DNA of 64,000 nucleotides, from assembly GCA_003991915.1 (NCBI GenBank), contig RQTK01000005.1, forward strand, positions 659,125-723,124, written 5' to 3'. Below, piece after piece: positions 38,166-53,100 of the stretch (position 1 is its first letter; each line of letters opens with the position of its first letter). The notes beneath the pieces were generated by a model that saw only the letters and a list, made by a program, of their open reading frames with translations, had not been told where the DNA came from and did no database searches. Source of the DNA: Elysia chlorotica (taxonomy: Eukaryota > Mollusca > Gastropoda > Plakobranchidae). The position numbers were made by a program, and so were the translations under genes.

Positions 38166-41132
38166 ACATGTTTTCCAATTGTGACAAACAGGCTTACATT
38201 TCCTAATTGTTTAAAATTAAATCCATTGCAAAATTACTGGCTCATTGGAAACCATGACACACGTGTACTTTGATGCTTTTAAATGAAAATCTTTCCATCA
38301 ACTCATTTTCCACTTCTCACCAGACATTTTTTGAGAACAGCAGTATTGAGCACATCCTGCAGATTATCTTCAGGATCATGAGCACCGGCTTCAAGACAAT
38401 GACTTGGAAATATGCAGCTGATCTTTTGGTGGACTTGCTGAGACTTCCACAGATGCAACTCTGCATCAAAAGGTTTGTTTAGACGCAGTTTCTCTACCCT
38501 TAACCCCTTTGTCGAGGTAAACAAAAAAAGTGTAACCTTTTATTTGTTTTGTCTCCCAGGTTTCCCAAAGAATCCTTTAAGGAGACAGGTCAATAGCTGA
38601 GATTCAAATCTCTTCCTTAGTTTAAAAAAAGGGAAAAAAATAAATGTGTCTGTCCATCTTTTCAATAAAAAAAAAATCTAGAAGCATAATTAGGGTTTAT
38701 ATTTCAGTAATCGCGCAGTTTACTCTAAACAGGATCAAATTCTTAGATTATAAAAAAACATTGTTGTCTACAAACAAAGTTTAAAAGAAAGTTTGTAGAG
38801 GTTTAAAAAAATATGATCCTCTTTTAGTTTTATATCTGAAATAATGTTCTTTGATTTTTCAATAGAAACATCATCAAAATTGGGGCCACAACCAAGTAAT
38901 TAAACATTTTTTTATATAAATGCATTAATTTATGTTTGTATCATGTGTTTGTTGGGAGAGTCTTTGAGTTTGAATCTTCACAAAAAAGTGATTAAATTAT
39001 GGTTTTTACTTGAGTAAAAGCTATGTTGTTTCCATGCACTTTTTCTTTACTACTTGTACTGTTAGATCTTTTACAAAGAAAAAAAAAAACACTTCCGCAT
39101 CTGTAACAGCATACCTGAGTATTTTAATTTGTTTTATTCAACATTAACAGATACCGCCACCTGACAAAATGTATGAGTCAGGTTTTAACCCTACTAGCTG
39201 GAGGTTCAGGAGAAAGCATAGCAGAGGTAATTGTCCAATGAAATCTAGTCTAACATTTTCATATGGTGTAGTTAAAACATGTTATAAACATTTAATTTTC
39301 TTTTCTTTAATTTTGTGTTCTTGTTTGGATAAGAATTTCAAAAAAATATAGAAAATATAGCTCTTTGTTCATTTGCGTAACTAATTTTTCACAATTCAAA
39401 CCATAAATGTTTGAGATTTGGAAAGAGAATTACTTGAATTAGTTTTATGAAGTGGAAAAAATAATTTACCCCAATAAAACTTATAAGCACCGACACCAAT
39501 ACCTTGGGAAAACGCAAGTGTAATATAAAATTTTGCTCTCTTTTTATTTCCACCATTCAGCTTTTTGAGGTTCTGCTCAGTTTGTGTGTGGCCCCAGCTG
39601 TACGCCAGACGATCACTATTGTCCTTTTTAGCTCGTTAGTCCAAGGCCGAATATCTTCCCAGAACTTATTGGACAGTGTGCAGAAGCAGCAGCAACCCCT
39701 AAGTGCAGGAACTGATCCTCTGGTCTCTAGCTTCCACTGGGCTGCTCATACGGCTAAGGCTGATAACAGAGTCGCTTGTGCTGCTCTGGACTTTCTCATT
39801 GACTCTTGTCAGGTGATTTGATAAGTGATATTGAAAATCTTTATTTGTAGAAACACGCCTGAAAGAATCAAATGTTCAAAATCTGAATTCTGGGATAGTG
39901 CAACTTAAAATGACTCTTTTGGCTTTAATTACCTCACTGTTATCTAAAGGTCTCTCTATTTAACACGTGCCTAATTATTTAATAAGTTAATTAAAACGCT
40001 GAAATAAAATAGCTTGTTTCTACAAGATCATCTACTGTTGTCTTCCATAAAGTGAAGCTTTTCTAAAGATGTCTGCTATGGATTTGAAAGAGAGGAAATA
40101 AATATATATGTTGTGTAGAATATTATAGTAAGAAGTTCCTTCTAAACCCCATATCTGTGATTAGTAATCATTTGACTTTCAATCAGATTAGTGTAATTTC
40201 TTTTTTTAATTTGCAATTTCTGTGTTATCACTGCATTTTTGATACATCCAAAATTTTATCAGCAATTTCCTTGACTATTATTCTTCTCATCATCAGGATT
40301 GTATGTGTGGGGCTGATGGATCACAAACAGTGAGACATTTGATACCTGCTGTAGCAGAGCTGCTCTCCCAAAGTGATCAAACAAAATCCACAGAGAAAGT
40401 TGTACGCTTTGTTAAACTGCTGGCAGGTATGTTTTAATATTAATCCTTTAATTTTACTTTTTTTTTTTCAGTTGGATTTCCTCCTTTGATTTTCTGTTTT
40501 TCACTTTTGGTTAAAATTTTTAATTTTTTTCACCTGCCATGATAAATAATAGTCTAGCATCTTGAAAGATACCAGTTTCTGGCTTTAAATGTAGGGATTG
40601 TATGATAGTAAATGTTCCAATGGCTAATTTGCACCAAACAAGGAAGAATTCAGGTATGCCATATTTGGGAAAATTTCCGGAGTTCCGGAAATAAAATTTG
40701 GCTCAGGATTTTCCAAAAATCTCTCTATTTGAGTTCAACGTCAGAAAAACACTTTCTGAAAATTCCGGAAAGTTTGCTTTTCTGCCAAATTTATTTTACC
40801 TGGAAGGAAAACTCGTTATTATGTGTAGTACGACCTACAGTGACAATGACGAGTGTTTGTTTTTGTTTTTGTTTCTTTTCAACTGACATGTCAGAGTTTG
40901 TATTCGAACTCAACAAACACAGGTTAATCCTGGCATACTGCAGTATAATTTCAAAAGTGAAAACCAATAAACTTTTATTCCGAAACATGCACCCTAATGG
41001 GCAATTCCACCGCTTCTAGCAAAATAATGTAGTTTCTGATTATTAATACAACTACGGTTAATCATGCAACTATATTTGAGCAGAAAAAGAAATTTACTAG
41101 TAGTAGACGTAGTAGTAATAATAGTAGTAGAC

Positions 41133-41192
<60 letters not shown>

Positions 41193-44100
41193 AGTTTTAC
41201 GAGTACGGAAATGAAAAGCAAATGTTTCCTTGCAATTTTAAAGTAGAGAACATTTTTTTTATCAACACGCGATATCTTTTAATTGTCGGTTAAATTTGCA
41301 TTTTCAATATTGTTTTAACTTTTATCACTATCGGAACTGTAGTTGACCTCATCTGGGTTACTATGTATGATAATCTGAGTAGATTTTTTCTACTATTTCA
41401 ATGACGAAAACTCAGCCAAATTATTATAAGCTTATTAATAATCATGCGCTCTAGTCTGCTAGCTTTTATGAAAAGTGTGTAGGAAAGGTTCAGCATAGTG
41501 TACTTTTTGTTTGTTCCAGTTTTCAGTTCAGACAAGGAAAACCGTGAGAGTGTGGGAGCTTTGCTGAAATCATCTGTTCTCTCTGATCTGGTGGAGAAGC
41601 AGCTTTCCAGCAGCTACATGTCATATGTAGTTGCTACAACTCCCTTTCTTGGGGATGTAGATTCTAAGTAAGTGATGAGGTGATCATAACAATGATGTTG
41701 ATAGCTTTTTTCTGCTTTGCTGTTTTGTGCTTATAGTGTGTGAAATATCAGGAATTCTCATTAAAAAGAAAGCATTGATCATACATCTGAAAATGCTATC
41801 ACTGTCGAAACATTTGAGTCAAATTCTCAATGGTACTATGCACTGATGAGGGTAACATTATAATAGCCAGGTAGGCTTGCTCATCATAGCCGGTGATTAC
41901 CTTTTTTCGTATGTCTGAAATACATTCTTAACCCCTTTTCATGCATGAAGAAGCTGATTTTGTTTTGTTTTTGTGAGAGCATATTCACCTTGCATAAAAA
42001 TTTATGAACAGAGATGATTGGATTTTCAATTTGTCTTTTCACTTAGGAAAGTAAGTGGTCACTGCATACTCTTGACCCTCGATCTTGCTGTGAAGCTGCG
42101 AAAGTATGTGAAGGAGTTGCCGGCATACCTTACAAAAATCTTGCATGTAAGTGTGTCAATAAATATTTACTGTTTTTGAATGAGATGAACAGTTATGTTG
42201 TAGACAAATTTTCTCACACTCATAATGAAAAATTCAACAAAGTAAGGCATTGTCCAATGGTTTCCTTTGAAGACAGATATTATACATTGATAAAAACTTT
42301 ATCACAAAAGTGAAACATGAATTAGATCAGAACTCTAGACCCGTTGCATATTTTTTTCCTTATTAATGACTACAGAATATATATGAGAAATAGAGAATAA
42401 GGCAAAGTATTCAAACTGTAAATTGCATATTATTAAAATTCAGTCCTTGCCAAGAGAGTTTTTTGAAAAGGCTAAAATATCACCAAAGAGAGATCTTTTA
42501 AAAGGCTTAAAGGATCTTGATAACCAGGCAGGATTTCACCAAATAAATAAAAATTTGATTGCAGTTGTCAACTTTTGTATTTTATGGCGAAACGGGTAGG
42601 AAAAAAAATTAGAGGCATAAAATAACAAAACTTATAAATTTGTTTTGTTTTTTTCCTCTTTTTTGCTTGTGACTTCATATTTAGCCCCTTAAACTCTGCA
42701 CACCCGAGTCTCTCAAACATTAATTCCAGAGCTAGATCTATCTACAATAACCAAGCTATCTGCCTTAGTGTTTACTAAGTTGCCATCTTTCTTCACCACA
42801 TACCAAAGCATCTAGCAAAAGTGAAGACTAATCACATCCAACCTCCCATAGTGACTCCTTGTCGTTGGTTGGGAAGGCTGCACATCTCAATGACCTCTTA
42901 GAGCTGTGCTGGCTGGAGATTCGTCTCCTGGTAGGATCCTCCAAGCCAGACAAGTCAAAAGGTAGAGGCCAGACTTAGAGCACTCACTGGTCCTCTAGGT
43001 TGGCGGTTGGGCATGGGGTTAACAACCCTGTCTCGTAAAAAAAAGTGTTCTGTTACAGAAACCGCAACAAATATCCACAAAACCAGCACATTACTTGCAC
43101 CGGTGAAAGCCTTAGGGAAGCCGGTGTACCGACACCTCTTCTGACGACCAAGACAAGGATAGGGGCTTGGAACATCACATTCCTGTATGAGACCGTAAGA
43201 ACTGCACAAGTATGTCAAATGAAATAGAAAAGGTACGCTGTTTGGCTTGAAAATATTGGGCCTCTGTGAGAGCAGATGGACAGGTACAGGAAGAACGAGA
43301 CTACCTGATGGAAACACTATAATCCACTCTGGAAATGAGGAAGGTCAAGTACACACACATGGAGTGGCATTGTTTATGAAACCGAGCCAACACAGGCACT
43401 ACTGTGCTGGGAACCTGTATCCTCAAGAATTCTCACTGTATGGTTTAACTCGAAGGGCAGAAGAGTCACCATCATCCAGTGCTATACCTACAATGTAGCA
43501 GAGATTGAGGAGTGAGTGAGTTAGGTACCGTCAACACAAACATGGAAAATATCATGGGAATCCACTGCAATGGAAATGAGAACGTGAATGGAGTTTGACT
43601 CTTTGAATGACCTAATAATCGGAGGTGCTCTATTCCCACACAAGACCATTCACGACATTACGGTGAAACACGGCGCGGACGCAGCATCAGATCACCATCT
43701 GGTTCTTGCAGTACTTAAGACCGAGCTCAAGGCTTTCAATGACAGGGCAGGACGACAAGCACACAAGTTTAATGTACAGTGTCTTAGAGAGGAAAAAAAG
43801 CAGAGCAATTAAAAAAAGAACTGAGGAATAAGTTCAGTGTGATCTCCTTACTTCTAGCTGAAACAATTGAATAACAGTGGCAAAGCCTACAAGAGACCTG
43901 AAAGGGGGGACATGTTCAACAGTTTTGGGGAAGAAGACCAGGAAACCTAAGGAGTGCATCTCAACCGGCATCTCCACACTCATCAATGAGAGGAAGAGCC
44001 TGAAACACCAGATCGGTCAGATCCAGGACATACAGGAAACTACGACAAGCTTGACTCTGGGAGATAAATAGAGAGGTGAAGAAATGTGTCAGGAAAGACA

Positions 44101-47100
44101 AAAGAAATTACCAGAGGAGCTGACAAAAGAGGCAGAGGCTGCAGAAGGCCAAAGAAATATGAAGATATTGTATGAGATCACGAAGACTCTCTCGGGGGAA
44201 GAACATAAATCCCAGCAGCCCTGTTAAAGACAAGAACCGGACCGCCATAGCTGGCGAGGAAGAGCAGAGGGCAAGATGGGCGGAACACTTCAAGGAAACA
44301 CTGAACAGATCGAAGAAATTATTTTGAAACAGTATTGTCAGATGGTCTCAATGTCTCTTTGAATATTAACAAGAGTATCTTATTGTCCCACACAGGATTC
44401 CCGTCTGCTGGACGTACTAGCCATGGGTTTAACCTCCCCAGACCAAGAGCATGTCAGCATGGCTCTGAGACTTATCTGTTTTGCTATGGGAACAGAAGAG
44501 GCTCAGCCTGACCTTATGTGAGTGTTTTTGTATACCTCTTTTAACTTTGCGCATTTCATTATTCAAGGCCTATTCCATGTTGGCATTCTGTTTCAGGGTT
44601 TTAAATCCATAAAAGATAAAAAAAATTCTTATATTTCTTGTCTTCATCTGAAAAGTGCGTAATGACATTGATTCGATGAAGTTGGTTCCTGTTGTAGGTC
44701 AATTGTTGAATAATTATGATTCACATAGACTCAGAGACACTATCTTATCAGTATTAATAAAATAAAGATAATTAGAAATCATTTGTAGAAATGCAATGAT
44801 TTAGCTTTATTGATAAGGGTTTAAGGGTTAAGAATACAACTCAAGAATGTCCAGATTTAAGTCAGTACCTGACAATTATCTAGATCTATAATGAACCTCA
44901 ACCACAGCAAAATAACAATACAATGCTCACTGTTACAGCACAATCAGAAGTATAAACACTTCTCTCTACAAAAAATCAATCAATCTTTTGTCACTCTACT
45001 GCGCTCTGCTCTTATATACATAAAGCACAGATCTAGAAATCTATAGGTCTAGAAAGCCGGAGAAAGGTATGGCTTACATAATTAAACACTAACTTAACTT
45101 TGAGTATTTTCTAGTAGTGTCTCCAAGCCGGTGATGTTGACAGCAACAGACAGGCTTGTCAAGGCACCACACATTTCTGGACTTGAACAATTCCAACTCT
45201 TCCATCAGTAAAATTCCGCGAATGGATGGAAGATACAGCATGGACAACAAGGAAAACCGTCGGCCCAGCCCTCTTTGCTGCAGTACGCCAGTCATGAGAG
45301 TTGAAAACAATGCAGGTAGAGGCCTTGGTCAGCCGGAGCTTAGTCACACTTTTGGCAAGGAAGAACAGCAACATTCACTTGAAAGTCTTATTGAGAGGAT
45401 GGAAACTATTATGGAGGTAAGAAGTTTACCTAATATCCTGATAGATTTCTATTAAGGCTCATTGTGTCAGCAAAAACCTAGAAACAGATAAGGAGGTAGA
45501 GAGTTTAGGTTTTCATTTAGCATGTGATATCAGATACAATCTAAACCCAGACTTGATCCAGTGGGAGCTTTAATTTAAATTTAAAAGACAAAAGAAAAGA
45601 CAATATGAGCTCAGCTCTGCCTTCAGTTCTGAAGTTTGTCTGATCTACAAAATCAGAATATTGACAGCTTCAGCCTGCTACTTGTACTTATCATTTGGTC
45701 GTATCTATATATTTCTGTTGATAAACTATGTAGTAGCCTATGCGTAAGCAATGTCACAACCGTTTAAAGTAATGATAAAAAATTACCCTTTATTCACTTT
45801 CCCAACAGGGACATTGCCTTTGAGGATTTCTCAAGTATTTAAAAAATTAAAAAGTGTTAGCTTTTTTTTTTTGTCTATACACTATAAAGCCAGCAAATAT
45901 AAATTTTTTCTGCTGTCAAATCTCAAAGTGTTAACACATCATCTGCAATGCTAGAATAGAAGTTTTTGTTTTTTTGTTTTGTTTTTTAATTTGTATGTAT
46001 TTTTGTTAGTTCATTGTTAATTGTATCTTGTTTGTTTACACAGATTATGCTCCTCAGTAGCATGCCTCAACAATCGACAGCAACAGACAGGCTTGTCAAG
46101 GCACCACACATTTCTGGACTTGAACAAATGTACTTATCATTTGGTTGTATCTATATATTTTTTCTGTTGATAAAAACCTAATGCATAAACATTTTTTGTT
46201 CCTTGCAAAGCATGGTGCAATGCATTTTATATTGTTTTGAAAAGGCTGTGATTTCCTGAAGATGTTCTTGAGAATTAGAATTACAGAGGAATGGAAGATA
46301 TTAGTATTATATTATGGTGAATTTCAAGTACAGGAAAGTAAAACTTTTATGCATGTTTTAAAATATGATTAGATAAAATTAAAACATAACAGAAAATCAT
46401 ACATGTTTTTTTAATTTCAACTTGCAGCCCAAAGATTCTAAAAGTGCTGAAGTTATCGAAATCTTTGAACATCATATCAAAGCCCTACAGGTATCGTCTT
46501 CTATTCTTTCACAGTTACCTATTTGTAACAATGTTCACGAAAATTTAGTCATTATAAATTATATATATGGCATCTGAAAGATCTCACTAAAACTGAATAC
46601 GATATGAGCAATAGTCAATATATATTTATATATATAGAGAAAAGACATTATTGAATATTTTCCTATAATAATGAGCAAATTTTTTCAAACATTTCTAGAA
46701 AAAAGAAAGAAGTGGCATCACATTTCAAATTAATAAAGAAAAAAAAAAACACATAATGTAAAAGATACTTTTTATCTTGAAAGTTTGAGTGAGAAATGTT
46801 TTTTTTCCAAATCACTAACTACATTTTTTCAAAAGGCCTGCATTGACTCAAGATTTTTTATTCATTAACAATTAAAATATTGTGGAAGGATAAAAAGTGT
46901 ATAGTTGCAGTGTGGTATATTACATTTGATTTCTCTCTTATTACAAAAAGCCCAATTGAAAACTTGATTCCTTTTTATTAGAACTATGCAGCTTTTGTGA
47001 TTCTTTGTTTTTTTGCTTGTTTTTTTTTTATTCTCATCAAATCTTATGTTTTCTTCTATATTTAAAAGCCAACATATTTGACTGATTGAATGTTTGACAT

Positions 47101-50100
47101 TGGATTGGTACTCTTCATTTCGCTACTAGAATCGATTTTGATTGCCTTTGACGTTTTTGTTTCAATTTGAGATATTATAAAAATATAAATTTCCTCTCAA
47201 AATTATATGAAAGCGTTCTTTGTATTTTTCACTTAAAACTATTGGGTTTAGGTAAAAGAAGAGCACCTAAACAACCTTCTTGAAGCTAAGACGCTGGCCC
47301 TGACCCAAGCTGATCGTGTGATAGCCCAGCTCAGGAGCCGGGAAGCTGCGCATGCTACAGAAGTAGGTGGATCTTCTTTTAACATAGCGCCAAGACCTCT
47401 TCATTCTTACTCCTTGAAGTTTTAAACTTTTGACATTGTTTTATTATTCAGTCTTTTTGGTTTTTTTAGTGATACAATTCAAAATTTTATGCTTTGTTCA
47501 TTTTGAGTGTTAACTCTTTAAGTAACTTGGTATTTTTCACCACTGGAACTTGGCATTTTAAAAAGCAATTCAGAATCTGCTGCATACATTTTATAACAGT
47601 CTCTCACAGCTTCTATTTATTTTGTACCCCCTATAAAAATTGAAGATAACAGAATGTCATTTCAAAATATGCATATATTAAAAAGTTGTGGCAGTATGCG
47701 TTTTATACCAGCTTAAAAGGAGACAACTTTGAAAAGCGTAAAATTTTTTATATCAAATTTCCCTGATCTGAATTGAAAAGGGCCTTTTATGAGCCATATG
47801 CACTGCACAGTTTTTTGTTTGTTATAATACTCTATAATCAATTTGCACAGCAGATTTGAAGAGGATAAATCAAATGTTTTTTTAGGTTATTGCGAGAAAT
47901 GTGTCTACAATTGGTTAAACATATATTAGTAAATAGTAAAATGCCCCAGGATATGTGATCAAAGTTATCCGGTCTTTTAAAACGCATTGGCTGTCTACTG
48001 TCAATCTGCCACAGCAAAGTCAACAAGGTCATCTGCTTTCGGCTTTTGAGCCTTTCTTGGATGTTAAATGGTTCATTGTTGTCATGACGTCTAGCTGTAT
48101 GGTTTACATAAGATATAGACAAGTCTGTTTACAAGACACTAGAGACTGCTTGTTTATGTCTTCTAAAATCACCAAAAATATAAAACATGCCCCAGTTCTA
48201 GTTAGAAAGGAAGTTGAAATCTTTACTGGTTGATCGTCAGGCTTCCTACACTTGGTACATCGGATATTTCGTTCACTAACTAGACTTAAACTTCTGAGCC
48301 GGCAATACAGGCTTAAGTTACTTTTTTGGACCGAATTTCAAGCTGGTAAAACTGGCTGAAGTTACTGAAAGTGTTGAAAAAAAAATGTGAGTTACTGCGA
48401 ATTCTAAAGTTTACACAGAAATCTAAATAACGACTAGAAAGGGCACTCCCAATATAATTCTGTGATGCATAGAAGCAACTTGCAGTGTTCCGTGTCTACA
48501 CAGATCGTTTTATCGAATATTAATTTATATCTAGTTTTTGTTAATCTCGTTGTGAAAAAGGCATGGTAGAAATATTTATAATAGTATAAAGTTTACTTAA
48601 ATCCTCTTGATTCCATTTGGAATATTTAGAATATAGGGCAGCAGCAAAACCCTCCATTGAACTTGGTTCCAGCTGTTCCTTTTCAGCCTGAACAATGTAG
48701 TACCAGCAGCTTTAATCTCATCTCAGCTTCACTGCCAAGTTTGCTTTGGGTGGCAGACCTTGCCTTTGCCTTGGCGGTTCCAATCCAGGGATTGCCTTGT
48801 GATATTGGATATTGTTTTTTTAAATGTGTAGCCTATCCAGCCAAATTTGCGTTTTCTGATCTCTGCCTCGATGGGGGTTTGCTTCATTATGTGCCACAGT
48901 TCTTTATTTGGGACAACTTCTGGCCACCTAACGTTGAGGATGTTTCTGAGGTATCTGTTAGTGAATGTTTGCAGTTTATGGCTGTTGGTCTTCTTGGTAA
49001 TGCGCCATGTTTCTGAGCCATAGAGTAAGACTGCACGTTGGTATTAAAGATCTGGATCTGTACCTTACGGATAGGGCTGTAGTCCTCCAAATTGGTCTTA
49101 GGGTGTTGAAAGCGTATCAGGCCTTATTGATTCGGCATCTGATGTCCTCGTCAATCCCCCTTTTGGGCCCTATCTTTTCTTACAACACTACCAAGATAAA
49201 CAAACTTTTCAACCTCTTTGATGTTTCCCTGATGCAGCTGCAGTGGGTCTGCCTGTCTAATATTGAATTGTATGGCCTCAGTTTTTCCTGATATTTGTCT
49301 AGAGTTTTGTCTCCCTGATAATAATTAATATACACAGTATTGGTTATTTTCATGCTGAAAAAGGAACAGTCATATGATTCTTTACATTGCATAGTTGTTG
49401 TTTTATTTTGTTTTACTGATTACTCATTATCTGTAGTTAAAGATTGCAATGTACGGTCCTAAGTCGGTAGTAGGGCCTGGACAGCAGTATCGTGTTACAG
49501 CGCATAGCCAACACTACCTCGCCATTTTGTGCCATCAATTCTTCACAAGGGAAAACGCATTCACAAGAAGGAGTGCCTTTTCTAGCTAATTATTTATGCA
49601 TTTTATATGACCAATACATTTAAGCCTTTTTTGGCTGTGAATACAATCATTCTCTGTGACTTTCATATAAATCATCATACAAATTTTATCATTATAGATT
49701 TTGCATAAATTGACATTATTCAACGCTTTTATTTAGTTATATCTGGGCACTTGTAAATATACTACTTCTTTCTGCATTTGCAGATGAAAAAGCTACAAAG
49801 TGTGCTGAAGAAGTCAGAAGGTAGAATAGAGCAAACTATATCACAGATGAATGGACTGAGGATGCAATCTGAGCAGCTACAGGCCCAGTTGGATAAACAG
49901 TAAGTACCGATACAAATAAGTTATATGTCTGTTTAAAAAAGGCTTACTGCAGTAAACTTCTCAAGCTAATTTTGTTCATAGACGTTGATCAACTTTAAAC
50001 TGCAGTTAACTTCATTTAAGCTAAAATAGATTATAGGGAAATTGACTCTTTCATTGAGCAATATCATACTTTACAATTGCAATTTTTCCCATACCCAAAT

Positions 50101-53100
50101 TTTTTACGAGACAGTTGGCTCATTTGTTACTGCTGTACTTTACAATATATTTTTTTTAAGTTTCATTTTACACACGTTATTTTCAATCAATCAAGTGTGC
50201 AGGTGTAATTTGGTTATGAGTGTTAAGTAAAAAAGAGGCTTGAATTGGAAGTCTGATAATGAAATGAGTTTATGAGTTAGGAATTATGAGTTTTGTGACT
50301 AATGTGGCTAAGACTATGTTGTTAAAATTATTCACTACAGTTTCCGAAGACCATACCTTTATGTGAATGAATTCTTTGTTTACTTCTTGAAACAAATTGA
50401 TATATATAGTGATATTGTGTTTCTTTTTTCAAATTTTCAAAAATTGCATTTGATAATATTCATATAAAATGTGTTCACAACAACTTATGATTTCTTGTCT
50501 TTCATTATTTTATTTTTTTTTGCGCAAATTCAGACTTGAAGGAAAAGCAGAGGAAATAGATGCCCTCAACAAAAAATGCTCAGAATTAATGGAAAAGTAA
50601 GTGCAATAGGAAAGCTTTTTTTTATAAATTAATGTAAGAGCAGAGTCATTTTATTTTAATTTTGATTACTCAACAAACAAATTGTTTCATCGTCCTGTTA
50701 ACCCATTATACGCAGAACGCCACTTGACTGCCTTGCCGTGAGGAAACTACAGGCCCTGCGCTCGGCTTCTTCACTGACCTAGCACTTCCAGAGTGGGCAC
50801 TTCGGGTGTCGTGTAACTGACACTGGTAGCGGTCCTTCACTCATCCTTTAAGGCTTTATTCCCCCTTCGCTATCACGTGAGAAACTCGTGTACAGGCTCA
50901 TAAAATATCAACCAATGAAATCAATGAATAGTTTGATGGAATCTAGGCCTCCCACTCAAATTATGAATGTTATATCACTGAATCTCTAAGAAAGGAAAGG
51001 GCTAAGATTGGAGCAAGATACACCCGTAGAGATCTTTTGTAACCTGGAAGTGTTTAGTTCAGTGTATAAAGACAGTCGGACCATTGATGTAGGGGAAGAT
51101 GGTGATGAAAGCCATGCTTTGACTGATTCACATCGGAGTGTCAAACACTGTCAACCGAGACACAAAGACAGACAGACAGACACACACACACTGATGTGAA
51201 ACAGGCACTGTCCACATTTCATACGTAAAATTCAATTCTATTCTGCTCGTGTAATTGGGTTTGTAAATGCAAATGGCTCACTTTTACACCGTACTGAGTT
51301 AATTTGGACAGTAGGCCGACAAGTACATGTACTGTAACTGCCGGTGCTTTGCTTCATAGTATTTGATCATTACTGCCTCTTGATAGCTCCGTCTGTCGTG
51401 GCTTGCATTCGAAAGCAGACGGTATAATACCTGGTCTGATATTTTCCTAGAAATTCGTGGGATGTCGATCTATTTAATTATTATTAGCATTGGCTCAGTA
51501 AGGATGTGAAGAGAGATCAGTTTCCAGTACTCAGGAATGAGGAGCAGGAGGTCCAAAGTTCATATTCTTGGTGTCACCACTTTTTTTCTATCCACCCCTT
51601 TTCTGCCCATCTCTTTGAGAAACCTATGGAGCATAACATTAATTTGAAGATTACATTTTTAGCATACAATATCAGGTGCCAGAAATCTCTAGTGCTCTGG
51701 ATTGACGAGTAGGAGGTCAAAGGTTCGATCCTCAGCTGATATTTCCATTTCTATATTGTAGAACTATCAATTGGGGCTACAAGGGTTCTAAACGCATAAC
51801 CCTTTCAGTCAAGAGACACAGAAGGAAGAATTTCCATTAAAAAAAGTATTCGAACTGAAACGTACCACACACACCCACAGCTATATTTAAAATTAAATAA
51901 GTTTAATTGTGATCACCTGCAGGAAAGAAGGTAAAAACTGGCTTCTTATTTATTCCTCCCCTACCCCTCCACAAAAGACAAATGTAATAAATGATTATTA
52001 AAAGCAGAAAAAAAATGATAGTGAAATCAACCATTTCAGCGCAGTAGAAATATAATTAAAAAATCAGCTCTATCAGCGCAAGCACTAAGAGCATCAGTTA
52101 ACTAGGCTAAGAGTACTGCCAGACCCCATTTTTCCTACCCAGTCACACTTATCAGATCAAGACTGACCATGCATGTGGCAGTTTGGGCGGACTCCAAAGC
52201 GCCGGTTAATCGAGTCAAACTATTGAGTGTATGGATAGAGACAACATTAAACAATTATTTTGTGTACTATTAAACATTTTTTTCTTCTTTTTTTCTCAAT
52301 TATTCCTGTTGATTTTACACCATTTGGGAAGACGGAAAAATCTCGTGAAAAGGAGCTAAGATTACTGAAAGATAAGGTCAATTGAGTGGAAGATAGCAGA
52401 AAAACAATTGACTTTTTTTTAGCGATAATATATGTGTTTTCTTCAAACTTGCAAAATCATCAAATTTCAAGAGATTTCGTATTTTTTGTTATTTCTGCTC
52501 TAAAAAATAAACATTGTTTACCATAATTTGTCTTCCATCAGCTCATATGCAAAGATGCTGATTTCTTTTCTGACCACAGATGCAGTGATCTACAAGACAA
52601 AATAACAACAGGAAAGCAAGAGAAGAAATCTCTGTCCAACATGCTGGATGACCTCCAAAAGGCACACGAGACTCTCAAAGAGCAATACACAATGTGAGAT
52701 AACTATGAAGTTGAGCAGCATCTGTAACAACACTGCACCCTAGATTATTTTTCAAGATCATTTAGTGGAAGAGATACTTGAGAGGAAACATTGTCGTATT
52801 GAACAATTTGTGACTTTAGAAAAGTCAAGTAATTTCATAACAAATGTAGATTTACAGTTAAAAATTAATCAGTAGTTTTGACTGAAATATATACAACAAA
52901 TGTGTGCTTTTAGACTCCTTTTGTGCGCAATTAAAATTTCCTATACCTGGTTACATAGCAATAAGTTATTGGCTATTTTCAGTTCGTGTGGTCAAAGTAA
53001 ACAGCTGGAGGAAGAGAGGAAGACTCTATCCAAGCAGCTGAAAGAGAGAGATGCATCACTTCAGAGTAAGTTTACCCTGTGGCTATCACTGCACATTATT

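Noticed and set aside
43045..44293. Endonuclease-like frames as a host gene
   Set aside because: Multiple stops and frameshifts, and the LINE-specific order of motifs, show a dead retrotransposon.
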